From: Pyramidobacter sp. C12-8
GTDB lineage: Bacteria; Synergistota; Synergistia; Synergistales; Dethiosulfovibrionaceae
Assembly: GCF_002007215.1 (NCBI RefSeq)
Contig: NZ_MUHX01000006.1
Location: 1 to 64,000 of the forward strand
DNA: 64,000 nt
Direction: 5' to 3'
Shown here: positions 40,578 to 49,030 of the stretch, piece by piece
How the letters are laid out: every line of letters begins with the position of its first letter
Numbering within the stretch: position 1 is the stretch's first letter
Notes under the pieces: generated by a model
What the model was told of the DNA's origin: nothing
What the model saw: only the letters and a program-made list of their open reading frames with translations
Database searches by the model: none
Translations under genes and position numbers: made by a program

Positions 40578-41210
40578 ATGAGAAAACTGATGATGGCCCT
40601 GCTGGCGTTGCTGCTCGTTGCCGCCGGCGGCGCCGCGTGGAAATGGGAGTCCGTCGTCGGCTGGCTGAACACGAGCCGCGCGCGCGTAGACGCCACCGCC
40701 GCGGAAAAAGACGTGCTCGGTTCAACCGCCAAAAACGGCAAGAAAATTCTCGTCGCGTATTTCTCCTGGGGCGGCAACACGCGCACGGCAGCCCGCGCCA
40801 TTCATGAAAAAATCGGCGGCGATATCTTCGAGATCCGCACCGAAACGCCCTACCCCGCCGGTTACAGCGACACCGTGGCTCAGGCCAAAAAGGAAAAAGC
40901 CGAAAACATCCGTCCCAAATTGACCGCCTCCGTCCCCGACATCGGAGACTACGACCTGATCCTGCTGGGCTATCCGATCTGGTGGTTCGTGGAGCCGATG
41001 CCCATCCGCTCCTTCCTCGACGCCCACAACCTCGATGGCAAAACCATCCTGCCCTTTGCCACCAGCGGCGGCAGTTCGATCCAGAAGAGCGTCGAGAGCC
41101 TGCGGGCGTCAGCCCCCAAAGCCGACATCCGCGACGGTCATCTCTGCAACGTGCCAAGCTCCATCGACGCCTGGCTCGAAGACGTCGGAGCGATGACCGG
41201 CCGGCGGTAA
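40578..41210 (+). CDS. Membrane-anchored or exported flavodoxin
   Basis: The 210-residue protein begins with a hydrophobic segment (LMMALLALLLVAAGGAAW) that serves as signal or anchor, then a flavodoxin domain from about residue 55: KILVAYFSWGGNTRTAARAI binds the FMN phosphate, and YDLILLGYPIWWFVEPMPIRSFL and PFATSGGSSIQKSVESL complete the flavodoxin_4 pattern. It would carry electrons outside the cytoplasm or at the membrane face. The ATG at 40578 has GAGGTG upstream; I prefer it to the GTG at 40569. A palindromic operator sits at its promoter. Confidence 0.85.
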   Translation: MRKLMMALLALLLVAAGGAAWKWESVVGWLNTSRARVDATAAEKDVLGSTAKNGKKILVAYFSWGGNTRTAARAIHEKIGGDIFEIRTETPYPAGYSDTVAQAKKEKAENIRPKLTASVPDIGDYDLILLGYPIWWFVEPMPIRSFLDAHNLDGKTILPFATSGGSSIQKSVESLRASAPKADIRDGHLCNVPSSIDAWLEDVGAMTGRR

Positions 41211-41737
41211 CGACGAAGGGCCGCCGTCCGCGGCAAAAACAGCGCGGACGGCGGCCTGACCTGCACCTGCCCTCGGCCCAACCTCCTGCGCGAAAAACAT
41301 CCCCCAGTTCCCCGTCTGGTAATATCCAGCGCGGCGCCGCGGAGCAATTCATCAGGTCGATCGCTCGAACCTGGCGACAATCTACCGGCCCGCGTAATGC
41401 GCTGCCTCGAGCCGGAATCCCTCTTCAATACAATCTATATACTATCGACGCCTCTGCGGACGAGATCCTCGACTCCTTTGACATCCGCCGCACCAACGCG
41501 ATGATTGGAGACTTGAACAGCGTCATCCAGGATATCAAGCGCTGCGCGAGGGGGATTCGGTAACCTTGAATATTTCAAGACCATGATCTACCTTGTCTGC
41601 GGCAAATTGCAGCCGAACTGCGCCGCTCTGTTTCGACTGGCACGACGCGTGGATTTCTCAAAAAAGCAGTCTCTTGTCGCAGGAAACGTCCTTCTCGCTT
41701 TCTTCTGTTCCCCACTCTGAACCGCGAGGAACCCGCC
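41211..41737. other. Intergenic region with hairpin and possible gene scrap
   Basis: A GC-rich hairpin (GGCCGCCGTCCGCG with its complement, about 41219-41259) follows the flavodoxin gene. A plus-strand frame ending at 41563 encodes SADEILDSFDIRRTNAMIG near its end; it has protein-like character but no start and no family I recognise. Nothing else is seen. Confidence 0.35.
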
Positions 41738-41795
41738 CAAAAAGACATCGGGGTGTCCCGCACGATGACCGTGCGGACACCCCGATGTCTTTTTG
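41738..41795. terminator. Long hairpin terminator before the binding-protein gene end
   Basis: AAAAAGACATCGGGGTGTCC and GGACACCCCGATGTCTTTTT form a stem of about 25 bp with one bulged C, flanked by A and T runs. It probably ends the minus-strand binding-protein gene. A perfect parS site lies 10 bp away. Confidence 0.85.
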
Positions 41796-41804
41796 TCCGC
41801 GGGA

Positions 41805-41820
41805 TGTTCCACGTGGAACA
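41805..41820. promoter_or_regulatory. parS-like site 3 (perfect)
   Basis: TGTTCCACGTGGAACA is a perfect 16-bp palindrome, extended to GATGTTCC...GGAACATC. It sits between the terminator and the stop codon of the binding-protein gene. Confidence 0.85.
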
Positions 41821-41830
41821 TCCCGTTCGT

Positions 41831-42580
41831 TCACTCGTTGAACCACTTGTCGCGCAGGGCCTGAAGTTCGCCGTTTTTGTCCATTTCCTCAATGATCCGG
41901 CTCACGGCGGCCGTCAGTTCCACATTTTCCTTGGAGATGGCGATCGCCTTGTCGGCGCCGGTAATCTGCTTGTTGAAGGCGATGGTGATCTTGCCGTCGA
42001 AATCCTTGGCCTTGACGTAGGCCTTGGCGGCGGGAATGTCCATGAAGGTCGCGTCGACACGCCCCAGCGCCACTTCGCGCACGCACTCGTCGAATTTCTG
42101 ATACGTCTTGACTTCGACGTTGCCGAGAGCGCGCGCAAAGGTCTCCTGCACAGTGCCGATCTGTACGGCTACGGTCTTGCCGGCCAGATCGTCGGTGCTC
42201 TTGGGCTGATAGTCGACGCGAGTGATGAAAGCGCTGTAGGAAATCTCGTAAGGCGACGAAAAGCTGACGCGCTTGGCGCGCTCCGGCGTCGCCGAAAGGC
42301 CGGCCGAGACCAGGTCGATCTTGTCGGCCATCAGCGACGGAAGCAGCGAATCAAAGGGCATATCGAGCCACTGCAATTTTTTGCCCAGCTTTTTGGCGAT
42401 GGCTTCGGTCATGTCGATATCAAATCCGACCAAGTCGCCGGACTGCCCATGAAACTCATACGGCGGATAGGCGCCGGACGTGCCGACGATCAGCGTCTCC
42501 TTGTCCATTGCCGAAACGGCGAAAGCCGCCGTGGCGGCCAGAACGGACAAAGCGGCCCCTCCAAGAATACGTTTCCACAT
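41831..42580 (-). CDS. Amino-acid ABC transporter substrate-binding protein
   Basis: The 249-residue precursor has a signal peptide (about 1-24) and the SBP_bac_3 pattern: LIVGTSGAYPPYEFHGQSGDLVGFDIDMTEAIAKKLGKKL, DLVSAGLSATPERAKRVSFSSPY and GKTVAVQIGTVQE. It binds a polar amino acid in the periplasm. No permease or ATPase gene is adjacent, so it is an orphan component. A very good promoter lies upstream, and the divergent argG suggests an arginine-related ligand, which is only an inference. Confidence 0.88.
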   Translation of the reverse strand: MWKRILGGAALSVLAATAAFAVSAMDKETLIVGTSGAYPPYEFHGQSGDLVGFDIDMTEAIAKKLGKKLQWLDMPFDSLLPSLMADKIDLVSAGLSATPERAKRVSFSSPYEISYSAFITRVDYQPKSTDDLAGKTVAVQIGTVQETFARALGNVEVKTYQKFDECVREVALGRVDATFMDIPAAKAYVKAKDFDGKITIAFNKQITGADKAIAISKENVELTAAVSRIIEEMDKNGELQALRDKWFNE

Positions 42581-42615
42581 GCTGTTACCTCCTAAAAGAC
42601 AGTTTATTTTATCAC

Positions 42616-42632
42616 AGGTTATAAACTAACCT
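42616..42632. promoter_or_regulatory. Inverted repeat AGGTTA-5-TAACCT in the 5' UTR of the binding-protein gene
   Basis: The arms AGGTTA (42616-42621) and TAACCT (42627-42632) lie just downstream of the promoter. The same half-site occurs upstream of ggt with a 3-bp spacer. Confidence 0.4.
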
Positions 42633-42640
42633 TGAATCAG

Positions 42641-42669
42641 ATCATAATCCATCAAAGTTTATTTGTCAA
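42641..42669 (-). promoter_or_regulatory. Consensus promoter of the binding-protein gene
   Basis: TTGACA, 17 bp and TATGAT on the minus strand, in an AT-rich region. An ArgR-box-like TGAATAATTATT lies about 10 bp beyond the -35. Confidence 0.8.
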
Positions 42670-42865
42670 TAGATAATGAATAATTATTTACTTCCGTTTC
42701 GAGTCTCGGAGATTCCGGAGCAAAACGTTGAAATCTTCGGCATGAAAGGCGTATCCGTTCGCTGAAAAAAACGATGCGGCGTTGGCGTCCCGCGCTCATT
42801 GCGCATGAAACGGCGGACGATAATAAATATAAGTTCATTTATTACATCTCGATGAAAATTCGATA

Positions 42866-42893
42866 TTGACCAGAAAATAAATTATGGTATAGT
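42866..42893 (+). promoter_or_regulatory. Promoter of argG
   Basis: TTGACC, 16 bp and TATAGT on the plus strand, giving a leader of about 215 nt before the canonical argG start. Confidence 0.7.
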
Positions 42894-42979
42894 AACACAC
42901 GACAATATCAACTCATATTTTAAGACCTGCGGGTCGCACGCGGTGGCCCATGCTCGGCAAAGGAAGGAGGCAAAACGGG

Positions 42980-43117
42980 ATGACGCGTCGGCCGCGACGC
43001 AGAACGTCGTCCCGACGGCGAATCGAACGAACGAAGAAAACTGGGCGGCTGGTTCCCGTGCAGGACGGCACATTTGCGCGCCGCCCCAAAAACCACACAG
43101 ATAGGGAGGAACGATCC
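42980..43117 (+). CDS. Arginine-rich leader translated in frame into argG
   Basis: GGAAGGAGG (42962-42970) is nine bases before an ATG at 42980. The 46 codons that follow have no stop and join argG in frame at its own ATG (43118). Fourteen of the 46 are Arg, nine of them within the first 17 codons ([14 protein letters not shown], then IER), using CGT, CGG, CGA, CGC, AGA and AGG. A second normal ribosome site (AGGGAGG) inside it serves the usual argG start. This looks like an arginine-sensing leader or an N-terminal extension of the enzyme. Confidence 0.6.
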
Positions 43118-44335
43118 ATGAAGAAGAGCATCAGAAAAATCGTATTGGCGTACTCAGGCGGCCTCGACACCTCGATCATCATCCCCTGGCTGAAGGAGAA
43201 CTACGACAATCCCGAGATCATTGCCGTTTCGGGCGACGTCGGACAGGGCGACGAGCTGGAAGGGTTGGAGGAAAAAGCCATCAAAACCGGCGCCGCCAAG
43301 TTGATCGTGGCCGACCTCGTCGACGAAATGGTGGACGGGATCATCATCCCGGCGCTGAAGATGGGGGCAAAATACGAAAAGTATCTGCTCGGCACCGCCT
43401 TCGCGCGCCCGGTGATCGGCAAGAAGCTCGCCGAGATCGCGCTGGCGGAAGGAGCCGACGCGATCTGCCACGGCGCGACGGGCAAAGGGAACGACCAGGT
43501 CCGCTTCGAGCTCGCCATCAAACGTTTCGCGCCGGACATGCCGATCATCGCGCCCTGGCGCGAGTGGGACATCAAATCCCGCGACGAGGAGATCGACTAC
43601 GCCGAGGCGCATCACGTGCCGCTGCGGATCTCGCGCGAGACGAACTACTCGAAGGACAAGAACCTGTGGCACCTGAGCCACGAGGGCCTCGACCTCGAAG
43701 ATCCCGCCAACGAGCCGCAATACGACAAGCCGGGGTTCCTCGAGATGAGCGTTTCGCCGATGCAGGCCCCGGACGCGCCGGAATACGTCAGCGTCGACTT
43801 CGAGGCCGGCGCGCCGACGGCGTTCAACGGCGAGAAGATGAAGGCGTCGGACATCATCAGGAAGCTGAACGAGGCCGGAGGCAAGAACGGCATCGGCATT
43901 ACCGACATCGTCGAGAACCGCCTGGTCGGCATGAAGGATCGCGGCATTTACGAGACGCCGGGCGGGAGCATCCTTTATTTTGCGCACGAGCAGCTGGAAA
44001 TGATCACGGTGGACAAGGACACGCTGCACGTCAAGCAGAAGCTGGCCGTCGATTTCGCCGACCTCATTTACAACGGCAAGTGGTACACGCCGCTGCAGGA
44101 GGCGCTGACGGCGTTCGCCGACGAAGCGAACAAATACGTGACCGGCTCGGTCAAACTCAAGCTGTACAAGGGCAACATCATCCCGGCCGGAACGACCTCG
44201 CCGTATTCGCTGTATTCCGAAAAGCTGGTCACCTTCGGCGAGAGCGATTACGATCAGGCACAGGCGGCCGGCTTCATCAACCTCTGGGGACTGCCCGTGA
44301 AGGTGCAGGCGCTGCGCGAACAGGGCCGTCTGTAG
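43118..44335 (+). CDS. argG: Argininosuccinate synthase
   Basis: The 405-residue enzyme joins citrulline and aspartate with ATP in arginine biosynthesis. The PP-loop [18 protein letters not shown] (residues about 10-27) binds ATP, and [32 protein letters not shown] and [21 protein letters not shown] are conserved family blocks. The normal-length start is ATG 43118 with AGGGAGG upstream; an upstream in-frame start would add 46 Arg-rich residues. No argH is adjacent. Confidence 0.95.
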   Translation: MKKSIRKIVLAYSGGLDTSIIIPWLKENYDNPEIIAVSGDVGQGDELEGLEEKAIKTGAAKLIVADLVDEMVDGIIIPALKMGAKYEKYLLGTAFARPVIGKKLAEIALAEGADAICHGATGKGNDQVRFELAIKRFAPDMPIIAPWREWDIKSRDEEIDYAEAHHVPLRISRETNYSKDKNLWHLSHEGLDLEDPANEPQYDKPGFLEMSVSPMQAPDAPEYVSVDFEAGAPTAFNGEKMKASDIIRKLNEAGGKNGIGITDIVENRLVGMKDRGIYETPGGSILYFAHEQLEMITVDKDTLHVKQKLAVDFADLIYNGKWYTPLQEALTAFADEANKYVTGSVKLKLYKGNIIPAGTTSPYSLYSEKLVTFGESDYDQAQAAGFINLWGLPVKVQALREQGRL

Positions 44336-44531
44336 CGTTCCGGGGCCATTGCCGCCGGGCGCGGGGGACAAGATCCGGAGAAAACGCGGATCGGCGCCGA
44401 AAAAATTTTCGCCGCCATGTGCCGCGGGCATAGCGGCCTATTGAACAAAGACATTCGACTTCTTCGAATGGAAGCGTATGATCGACTCACGGGTCGGCAA
44501 GGCTCGAATTCAGTCGGCACAGGAGGCACCA

Positions 44532-44747
44532 ATGAAAAAACAAACCGCCGGGCGCGGCTGGTACCAGGAGGAAGGCAAAGACCCCGCCGAACTGACGCCC
44601 GGCCAGGTCGTCGTCATCCCCCCAAACGTCAAGCACCGGCACGGCGCGGGACGGCTGGTTCTCGCACGTTTCCGTGGAAGTCCCCGGCGAGGAGACAGCC
44701 ACCGAATGGCTCGAACCGGTCGAGTCGGAACTGTACCGCTCGCGGTG
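44532..44747 (+). pseudogene. Truncated, frameshifted cupin-domain protein
   Basis: AGGAGG precedes an ATG, and the frame reads TAGRGWYQEEGKDPAELTPGQVVVIPPNVKHRHG, the second half of a small cupin. Near 44650 the reading shifts: another frame continues DGWFSHVSVEVPGEETATEWLEPV to a stop at about 44747. The first cupin motif is missing and the ATG opens in the middle of the domain. A dead fragment, perhaps of a cupin-type detoxification protein. Confidence 0.7.
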
Positions 44748-44754
44748 ATTTTTT

Positions 44755-44788
44755 CGCAGTCTGCTTTCGGGCAGGCTGCTTTTTTTAA
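44755..44788 (+). terminator. Terminator upstream of the his operon
   Basis: GCAGTCTGC/GGCAGGCTGC stem followed by T7, directly before the hisZ promoter. Confidence 0.75.
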
Positions 44789-44802
44789 TCCGCCGAGGCT
44801 TC

Positions 44803-44831
44803 TTGACTTTATCATGGTAAAGTGATAACAT
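44803..44831 (+). promoter_or_regulatory. Promoter of the his operon
   Basis: TTGACT, 17 bp and TAACAT. The leader to hisZ is only about 100 nt, with no T-box or His-rich leader peptide. Confidence 0.8.
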
Positions 44832-44871
44832 GCCATTCGTAAATTTTCCCGGAAGGACGGAACGGTTCCCC

Positions 44872-44943
44872 ATGACTTACCTCAGCTCAGAACTTACCGA
44901 CCGACTTGGCGCGGCTCGGGCGGGAAAAGCGGTGAAAGAATGA
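44872..44943 (+). CDS. Small upstream open frame overlapping hisZ
   Basis: A 23-codon frame (MTYLSSELTDRLGAARAGKA to KE) ends in TGA that overlaps the hisZ ATG as ATGA. An in-frame ATG at 44830, close to the expected transcript start, would lengthen it by 14 codons. It contains no His. The overlap would couple its translation to hisZ, which lacks a strong ribosome site of its own. Confidence 0.45.
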   Translation: MTYLSSELTDRLGAARAGKAVKE

Positions 44944-46073
44944 ACATCGACTCGAATTCCCTCAAGTACGACGAGCGCGCCATTTTCGCGCTGCGCTCGC
45001 TTTACTCGAAATACGGCTACTCCTATTACAAAATGAGCAAGTTCGAGGAGTACGATCTGTACGTGCGCAACAAGGATTTCCTCGTCAGCGACAGCGTCAT
45101 CACCTTTACAGACACGAACGGGCGCCTGATGGCCCTCAAACCCGACGTGACGCTCTCCATCATCCGCCACATCAAAGACGAGCCCGGCGTCGTCCAGAAA
45201 CTCTTCTACAACGAGAACGTCTACCGCGTCTCGCAGAAGACCCGCACGTTCAAAGAGATCATGCAGGTCGGTCTGGAGTGCGTGGGCGCCATCGACGCGT
45301 ACTGTATCGGCGAAGTGCTGATGCTCGCCGCCGAAAGTCTGCGCTGCATCTCGCCGCGCTGCGTGCTCGATGTCGCTCATCTTGGCATCATCGCCGCCAT
45401 CATCGACGACTTCTCCTTTTCCGAAAGCGTCCGCCGCGCCGTCCTCAAGTGCATCAACGAAAAAAACGTGCACGAGCTGAGCCTGATCTGCGCTCAGTCC
45501 GGCGTCGAGGAGAACAAGGCCGCCGCCCTCCGCCGGCTGGTGTCGCTCTGCGACCGTCCGGCCGCGGCCATGCCGAAGCTGCGCGCCCTGCTGAGCCGTT
45601 CCGGCAGCGCGCGGCTTGCCGAACAGCTGGACGAGCTGGAACGCATCGTCGTACAGTTCAAAGGGACTGACCTCGAGGACATGCTGCGCGTGGACTTCTC
45701 CGTCGCCAACGACCTCAATTACTACAACGGCATCGTCTTCCGCGGCTTCGTCGAAGGCGTGCCGACGGGCGTCCTTTCCGGCGGCCAGTACGATCGACTC
45801 ATGCGCAAGATGAAGCACCAGTCGGGCGCCATCGGTTTCGCCATTTATCTGGACCTGCTCGAACGGCTCGACCACGCCGAACGCGCCTACGACGTGGACA
45901 CGCTCCTTCTCTACGACCGCCGCGACGATCCCCGCGCGCTGCGCGCCGCCGCGGCCAAGCTGACGTCCGGCGGACACAGCGTCATGGCCCAAAAGGAACT
46001 GCCCGAGGGCATCAAGTTCAGGCAGCTGATGAGACTTGACGGAAACGAGGCGAAGCTCCTTGAACATGCTTAA
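44940..46073 (+). CDS. hisZ: ATP phosphoribosyltransferase regulatory subunit
   Basis: The 377-residue protein is a histidyl-tRNA-synthetase-like paralogue without the anticodon domain: LMALKPDVTLSIIRHIKDEPG, KLFYNENVYRVSQKTRTFKEIMQVGLECVG and YYNGIVFRGFVEGVPTGVLSGGQYDRLM correspond to class II synthetase motifs. HisZ pairs with the short HisG to make the allosteric first enzyme of histidine synthesis, and the next gene is indeed a short HisG. Its stop overlaps hisG by 8 bp. Confidence 0.92.
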   Translation: MNIDSNSLKYDERAIFALRSLYSKYGYSYYKMSKFEEYDLYVRNKDFLVSDSVITFTDTNGRLMALKPDVTLSIIRHIKDEPGVVQKLFYNENVYRVSQKTRTFKEIMQVGLECVGAIDAYCIGEVLMLAAESLRCISPRCVLDVAHLGIIAAIIDDFSFSESVRRAVLKCINEKNVHELSLICAQSGVEENKAAALRRLVSLCDRPAAAMPKLRALLSRSGSARLAEQLDELERIVVQFKGTDLEDMLRVDFSVANDLNYYNGIVFRGFVEGVPTGVLSGGQYDRLMRKMKHQSGAIGFAIYLDLLERLDHAERAYDVDTLLLYDRRDDPRALRAAAAKLTSGGHSVMAQKELPEGIKFRQLMRLDGNEAKLLEHA

Positions 46074-46695
46074 CGTGGCACTGCCCAAGGGACGCCTGGG
46101 CGAGCGGGTCTACGCCATGTTCGCGCGGGCCGGACTGGAATGCGGCGGCGTGCTCGAGCCGGGGCGCCGTCTGATTTTCGAAAACCCGCACAAGGGCGTG
46201 CGCTATTTCTGGGTCAAGCCCTCCGATGTCGCCATTTACGTCGAGCGGGGAGCAGCCGACCTCGGCGCGGCAGGCAAGGACATCCTGCTCGAACACGAGC
46301 CCGACGTTTACGAGCTGCTCGACCTCCATACCGGCGTCTGCCGCATGGCCGTCGCCGCGCGGGCAGACTTCCGCGACAACCCCGACCGCACGCTGCGCGT
46401 CGCCAGCAAGTTCGTGCACATCGCCCAGAACTATTACGCCGCCAAAGGGCGCGACATCGACATCATCCGCATCAACGGTTCGGTGGAGCTGGCGCCGATC
46501 CTCGGCCTTTCCGACGTGATCGTCGACATCGTCGAAACGGGCACGACGCTGAAGGAAAACCATCTGCGCGTGCTCGACACGGTCGTCTCCATCAGCGCGC
46601 GGCTTATCGCCAACAAGGCGAGCTTCAAATTCAAAAACGGACAGATCTTGGAGATCATGCGGGCCATGACCGCCATGACGGAGGCAGAACAATGA
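46066..46695 (+). CDS. hisG: ATP phosphoribosyltransferase, short form
   Basis: The 209-residue catalytic subunit makes phosphoribosyl-ATP from ATP and PRPP. LNVALPKGRLGERV opens the protein, AIYVERGAADLGAAGKDIL follows, and DVIVDIVETGTTLKENHL is the PRPP-binding motif. The C-terminal regulatory domain of long HisG is absent, consistent with the adjacent hisZ. ATG 46066 overlaps the hisZ end; the last codons overlap hisD (ATGA). Confidence 0.95.
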   Translation: MLNVALPKGRLGERVYAMFARAGLECGGVLEPGRRLIFENPHKGVRYFWVKPSDVAIYVERGAADLGAAGKDILLEHEPDVYELLDLHTGVCRMAVAARADFRDNPDRTLRVASKFVHIAQNYYAAKGRDIDIIRINGSVELAPILGLSDVIVDIVETGTTLKENHLRVLDTVVSISARLIANKASFKFKNGQILEIMRAMTAMTEAEQ

Positions 46696-47972
46696 TCAGA
46701 ATATTGAAATGCGGCGAGGTCGCCGACGGGGATATCCTCGCGCGCGCCATCCCGACGGCGGACGTCGAGGGCGTCGTGGCGGAGATCATCGCCGACGTGC
46801 GGAAAAACGGCGACGCGGCGCTGAAAAAATACGCCGAGAAATTCGACGGCGCCAGGCTCGAGACGCTGGCGGTGACGCCGGCGGAGATCGAGGCCGCCAT
46901 GGCGCAGGTCGCGCCGGAGTTCATCGGCATCCTCGAGAAGGCGGCGGGGAACGTCCGCGCCTTTCATTCGCGCCAAGTCAGGAACGGCTTCATCATCAAC
47001 GACGAGCCAGGCGTCGTCATCGGCCAGAAGGTCATCCCCATGGATCGCGCCGGCATTTACGTGCCCGGCGGCACGGCCGCCTACCCTTCGACGGTGCTGA
47101 TGGATCTCATTCCCGCCAAGATCGCCGGCGTGCGCGAGATCATCATGACGACGCCGCCGCGCCGGGACGGTTCGGTCGATCCCGCTATCCTCGCCGCCGC
47201 TCGCGTCGCCGGAGCCGACCGGATCTTCAAGAGCGGCGGCGCTCAGGCCATCGCCGCTTTGGCTTACGGAACGGAAAGCGTGCCGCGCGTGGACAAGATC
47301 GTCGGCCCCGGCAACGCGTTCGTCGCCGAGGCGAAGAAACAGGTCTTCGGCGCCGTCTCCATCGACATGATCGCCGGCCCCAGCGAGATCCTCGTCATCG
47401 CCGACGGCCGGACCAATCCGCGTTGGTGCGCCGCCGATCTGCTCTCGCAGGCCGAGCACGACACAATGGCCAGCGCCGTGCTGATCACGGATTCCATGGC
47501 GCTGGCCCGGGCCGTCCAGGCCGAGATCGAGCGCCAGCTCCCCGAACTGGAGCGGAGCGAGATCGCCCGCGCCGCCATCGAGAACAACGGCAAGATCATC
47601 GTCGCCGACACGCTGACGAAAGCCGTCGAGATCGCCAACACGATCGCGCCGGAACACCTGGAGCTGTGCGTCGACGCTCCGTTCGACTATCTTGACGGCA
47701 TCCGTCACGCCGGTTCGGTGTTTCTCGGCCGCCACTGTCCCGAGGCGCTGGGCGATTATTTCGCCGGCCCCAACCACACCCTGCCCACCGGCGGCACGGC
47801 GCGTTTTTCAAGCCCGCTGTCGGTGGACGACTTCGTGAAGAAATCGCAGTACATCTATTACACGCGCGACGCTTTGTGCAAAGCGGCGCCGGACGTTGCC
47901 GGCTTCGCGCGCCAGGAGGGGCTGACGGGACACGCCCGCAGCGTCCTGAGCCGAACGGAGGAAAATCGATGA
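46692..47972 (+). CDS. hisD: Histidinol dehydrogenase
   Basis: The 426-residue zinc enzyme performs the last two oxidations to histidine. Conserved blocks: IPMDRAGIYVPGGTAAYPSTVLMDLIPAKIAGV, FKSGGAQAIAALAYGTESVPRVDKIVGPGNAFVAEAKK, SIDMIAGPSEILVIAD, SQAEHDTMASAVLIT (metal and base residues), and HAGSVFLGRHCPEALGDYFAGPNHTLPT. The gene overlaps hisG and hisC by 4 bp each. Confidence 0.96.
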   Translation: MIRILKCGEVADGDILARAIPTADVEGVVAEIIADVRKNGDAALKKYAEKFDGARLETLAVTPAEIEAAMAQVAPEFIGILEKAAGNVRAFHSRQVRNGFIINDEPGVVIGQKVIPMDRAGIYVPGGTAAYPSTVLMDLIPAKIAGVREIIMTTPPRRDGSVDPAILAAARVAGADRIFKSGGAQAIAALAYGTESVPRVDKIVGPGNAFVAEAKKQVFGAVSIDMIAGPSEILVIADGRTNPRWCAADLLSQAEHDTMASAVLITDSMALARAVQAEIERQLPELERSEIARAAIENNGKIIVADTLTKAVEIANTIAPEHLELCVDAPFDYLDGIRHAGSVFLGRHCPEALGDYFAGPNHTLPTGGTARFSSPLSVDDFVKKSQYIYYTRDALCKAAPDVAGFARQEGLTGHARSVLSRTEENR

Positions 47973-49030
47973 GCCGCTTTTTCAGCAGCAAATACGCCGG
48001 GCTGGTCCCCTATGTACCGGGCGAACAGCCGCGCAGCCAGGAGTTCATCAAACTGAACACGAACGAATCGCCTTTCCCCCCCTCCTCGCGGGCCATCCGC
48101 GCCGCCGCGGAGGCCGCGCGCCGGCTGAACCTCTACTCCGACCCCGAGTGCCGCGCCCTGAACGCGAAACTGGCCGAGGTCTACCATCTCGCGCCCGAGG
48201 AGATCCTGTGCACCAACGGTTCCGACGAGATCCTCAACTTCGCCTTCATGGCCTTCTGCGACGCAGAGCACCCCGCCGCCTTTCCCAACGTCACCTACGG
48301 CTTTTACAAGGTCTTCGCGGCGCTGAACGGCGTGCCGTACGAAGAGGTCCCGCTGCGCGAAGACTTTTCCGCGAACGTGAACGACTACGTCGGCCTGAAC
48401 AAGACCATCTTCATCGCCAATCCCAACGCCCCCACGGGGCTGGCCCTGCCGCTCGCCGACGTCGAACGCCTCGTCAGGGGCAATCCCGGCAGCGTCGTCG
48501 TCGTCGACGAGGCCTACGTCGACTTCGGCGGCGAAAGCGCGCTGCCGCTGATCCACAAGTACGACAATCTGCTCGTGACCATGACGTTTTCCAAGTCGCG
48601 CTCCATGGCCGGAGCCCGCCTCGGCTTCGGCGCCGCGTGCAAGGAGCTGATCGCCGACCTGAACGCGATCAAATACGCCACCAATCCCTACAACGTCAAC
48701 GGCATGACCATGGCCGCCGGCATCGGCGCGCTGGAAGACGAGGAATACACGCGCGCCAACTGCCACGCCGTCATGGAGACGCGCGAGGACGTCACCGCCG
48801 CGCTGCGCGAAATGGGCTTTGAACTCGGAGACTCGAAGGCCAATTTCGTGTTTCCCCGCCATCCCAAAATCGACGGTCACAAGCTCTACGAGGAACTGCG
48901 CGCCCGCGGCATCCTCGTGCGCCATTTCGACACGCCGCTGCTGGCCCGGCACAACCGCATCACCATCGGCAGCCGCGAGCAGATGAACCGCCTGCTGGAC
49001 ACGCTTGGAACTATTTTGGAGGAATGCTGA
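47969..49030 (+). CDS. hisC: Histidinol-phosphate aminotransferase
   Basis: The 353-residue PLP enzyme of the class I/II fold has KLNTNESPFPPSSRAI at the start, NGSDEILNFAF, IANPNAPTG, VVVDEAYVDFGG and TFSKSRSMAGARLGFG with the PLP lysine in FSKS. It converts imidazole-acetol phosphate to histidinol phosphate. ATG 47969 overlaps the hisD stop, and hisB begins directly after its stop. Confidence 0.95.
   Translation: MSRFFSSKYAGLVPYVPGEQPRSQEFIKLNTNESPFPPSSRAIRAAAEAARRLNLYSDPECRALNAKLAEVYHLAPEEILCTNGSDEILNFAFMAFCDAEHPAAFPNVTYGFYKVFAALNGVPYEEVPLREDFSANVNDYVGLNKTIFIANPNAPTGLALPLADVERLVRGNPGSVVVVDEAYVDFGGESALPLIHKYDNLLVTMTFSKSRSMAGARLGFGAACKELIADLNAIKYATNPYNVNGMTMAAGIGALEDEEYTRANCHAVMETREDVTAALREMGFELGDSKANFVFPRHPKIDGHKLYEELRARGILVRHFDTPLLARHNRITIGSREQMNRLLDTLGTILEEC

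Noticed and set aside
42894-43117. T-box riboswitch in the argG leader
   Set aside because: No TGGNACCGCG-like T-box sequence or specifier stem was seen; the Arg-rich open frame explains the leader better.
44832-44939. T-box or His-rich attenuator in front of the his operon
   Set aside because: The leader is only about 100 nt, has no run of His codons and no terminator after the promoter.
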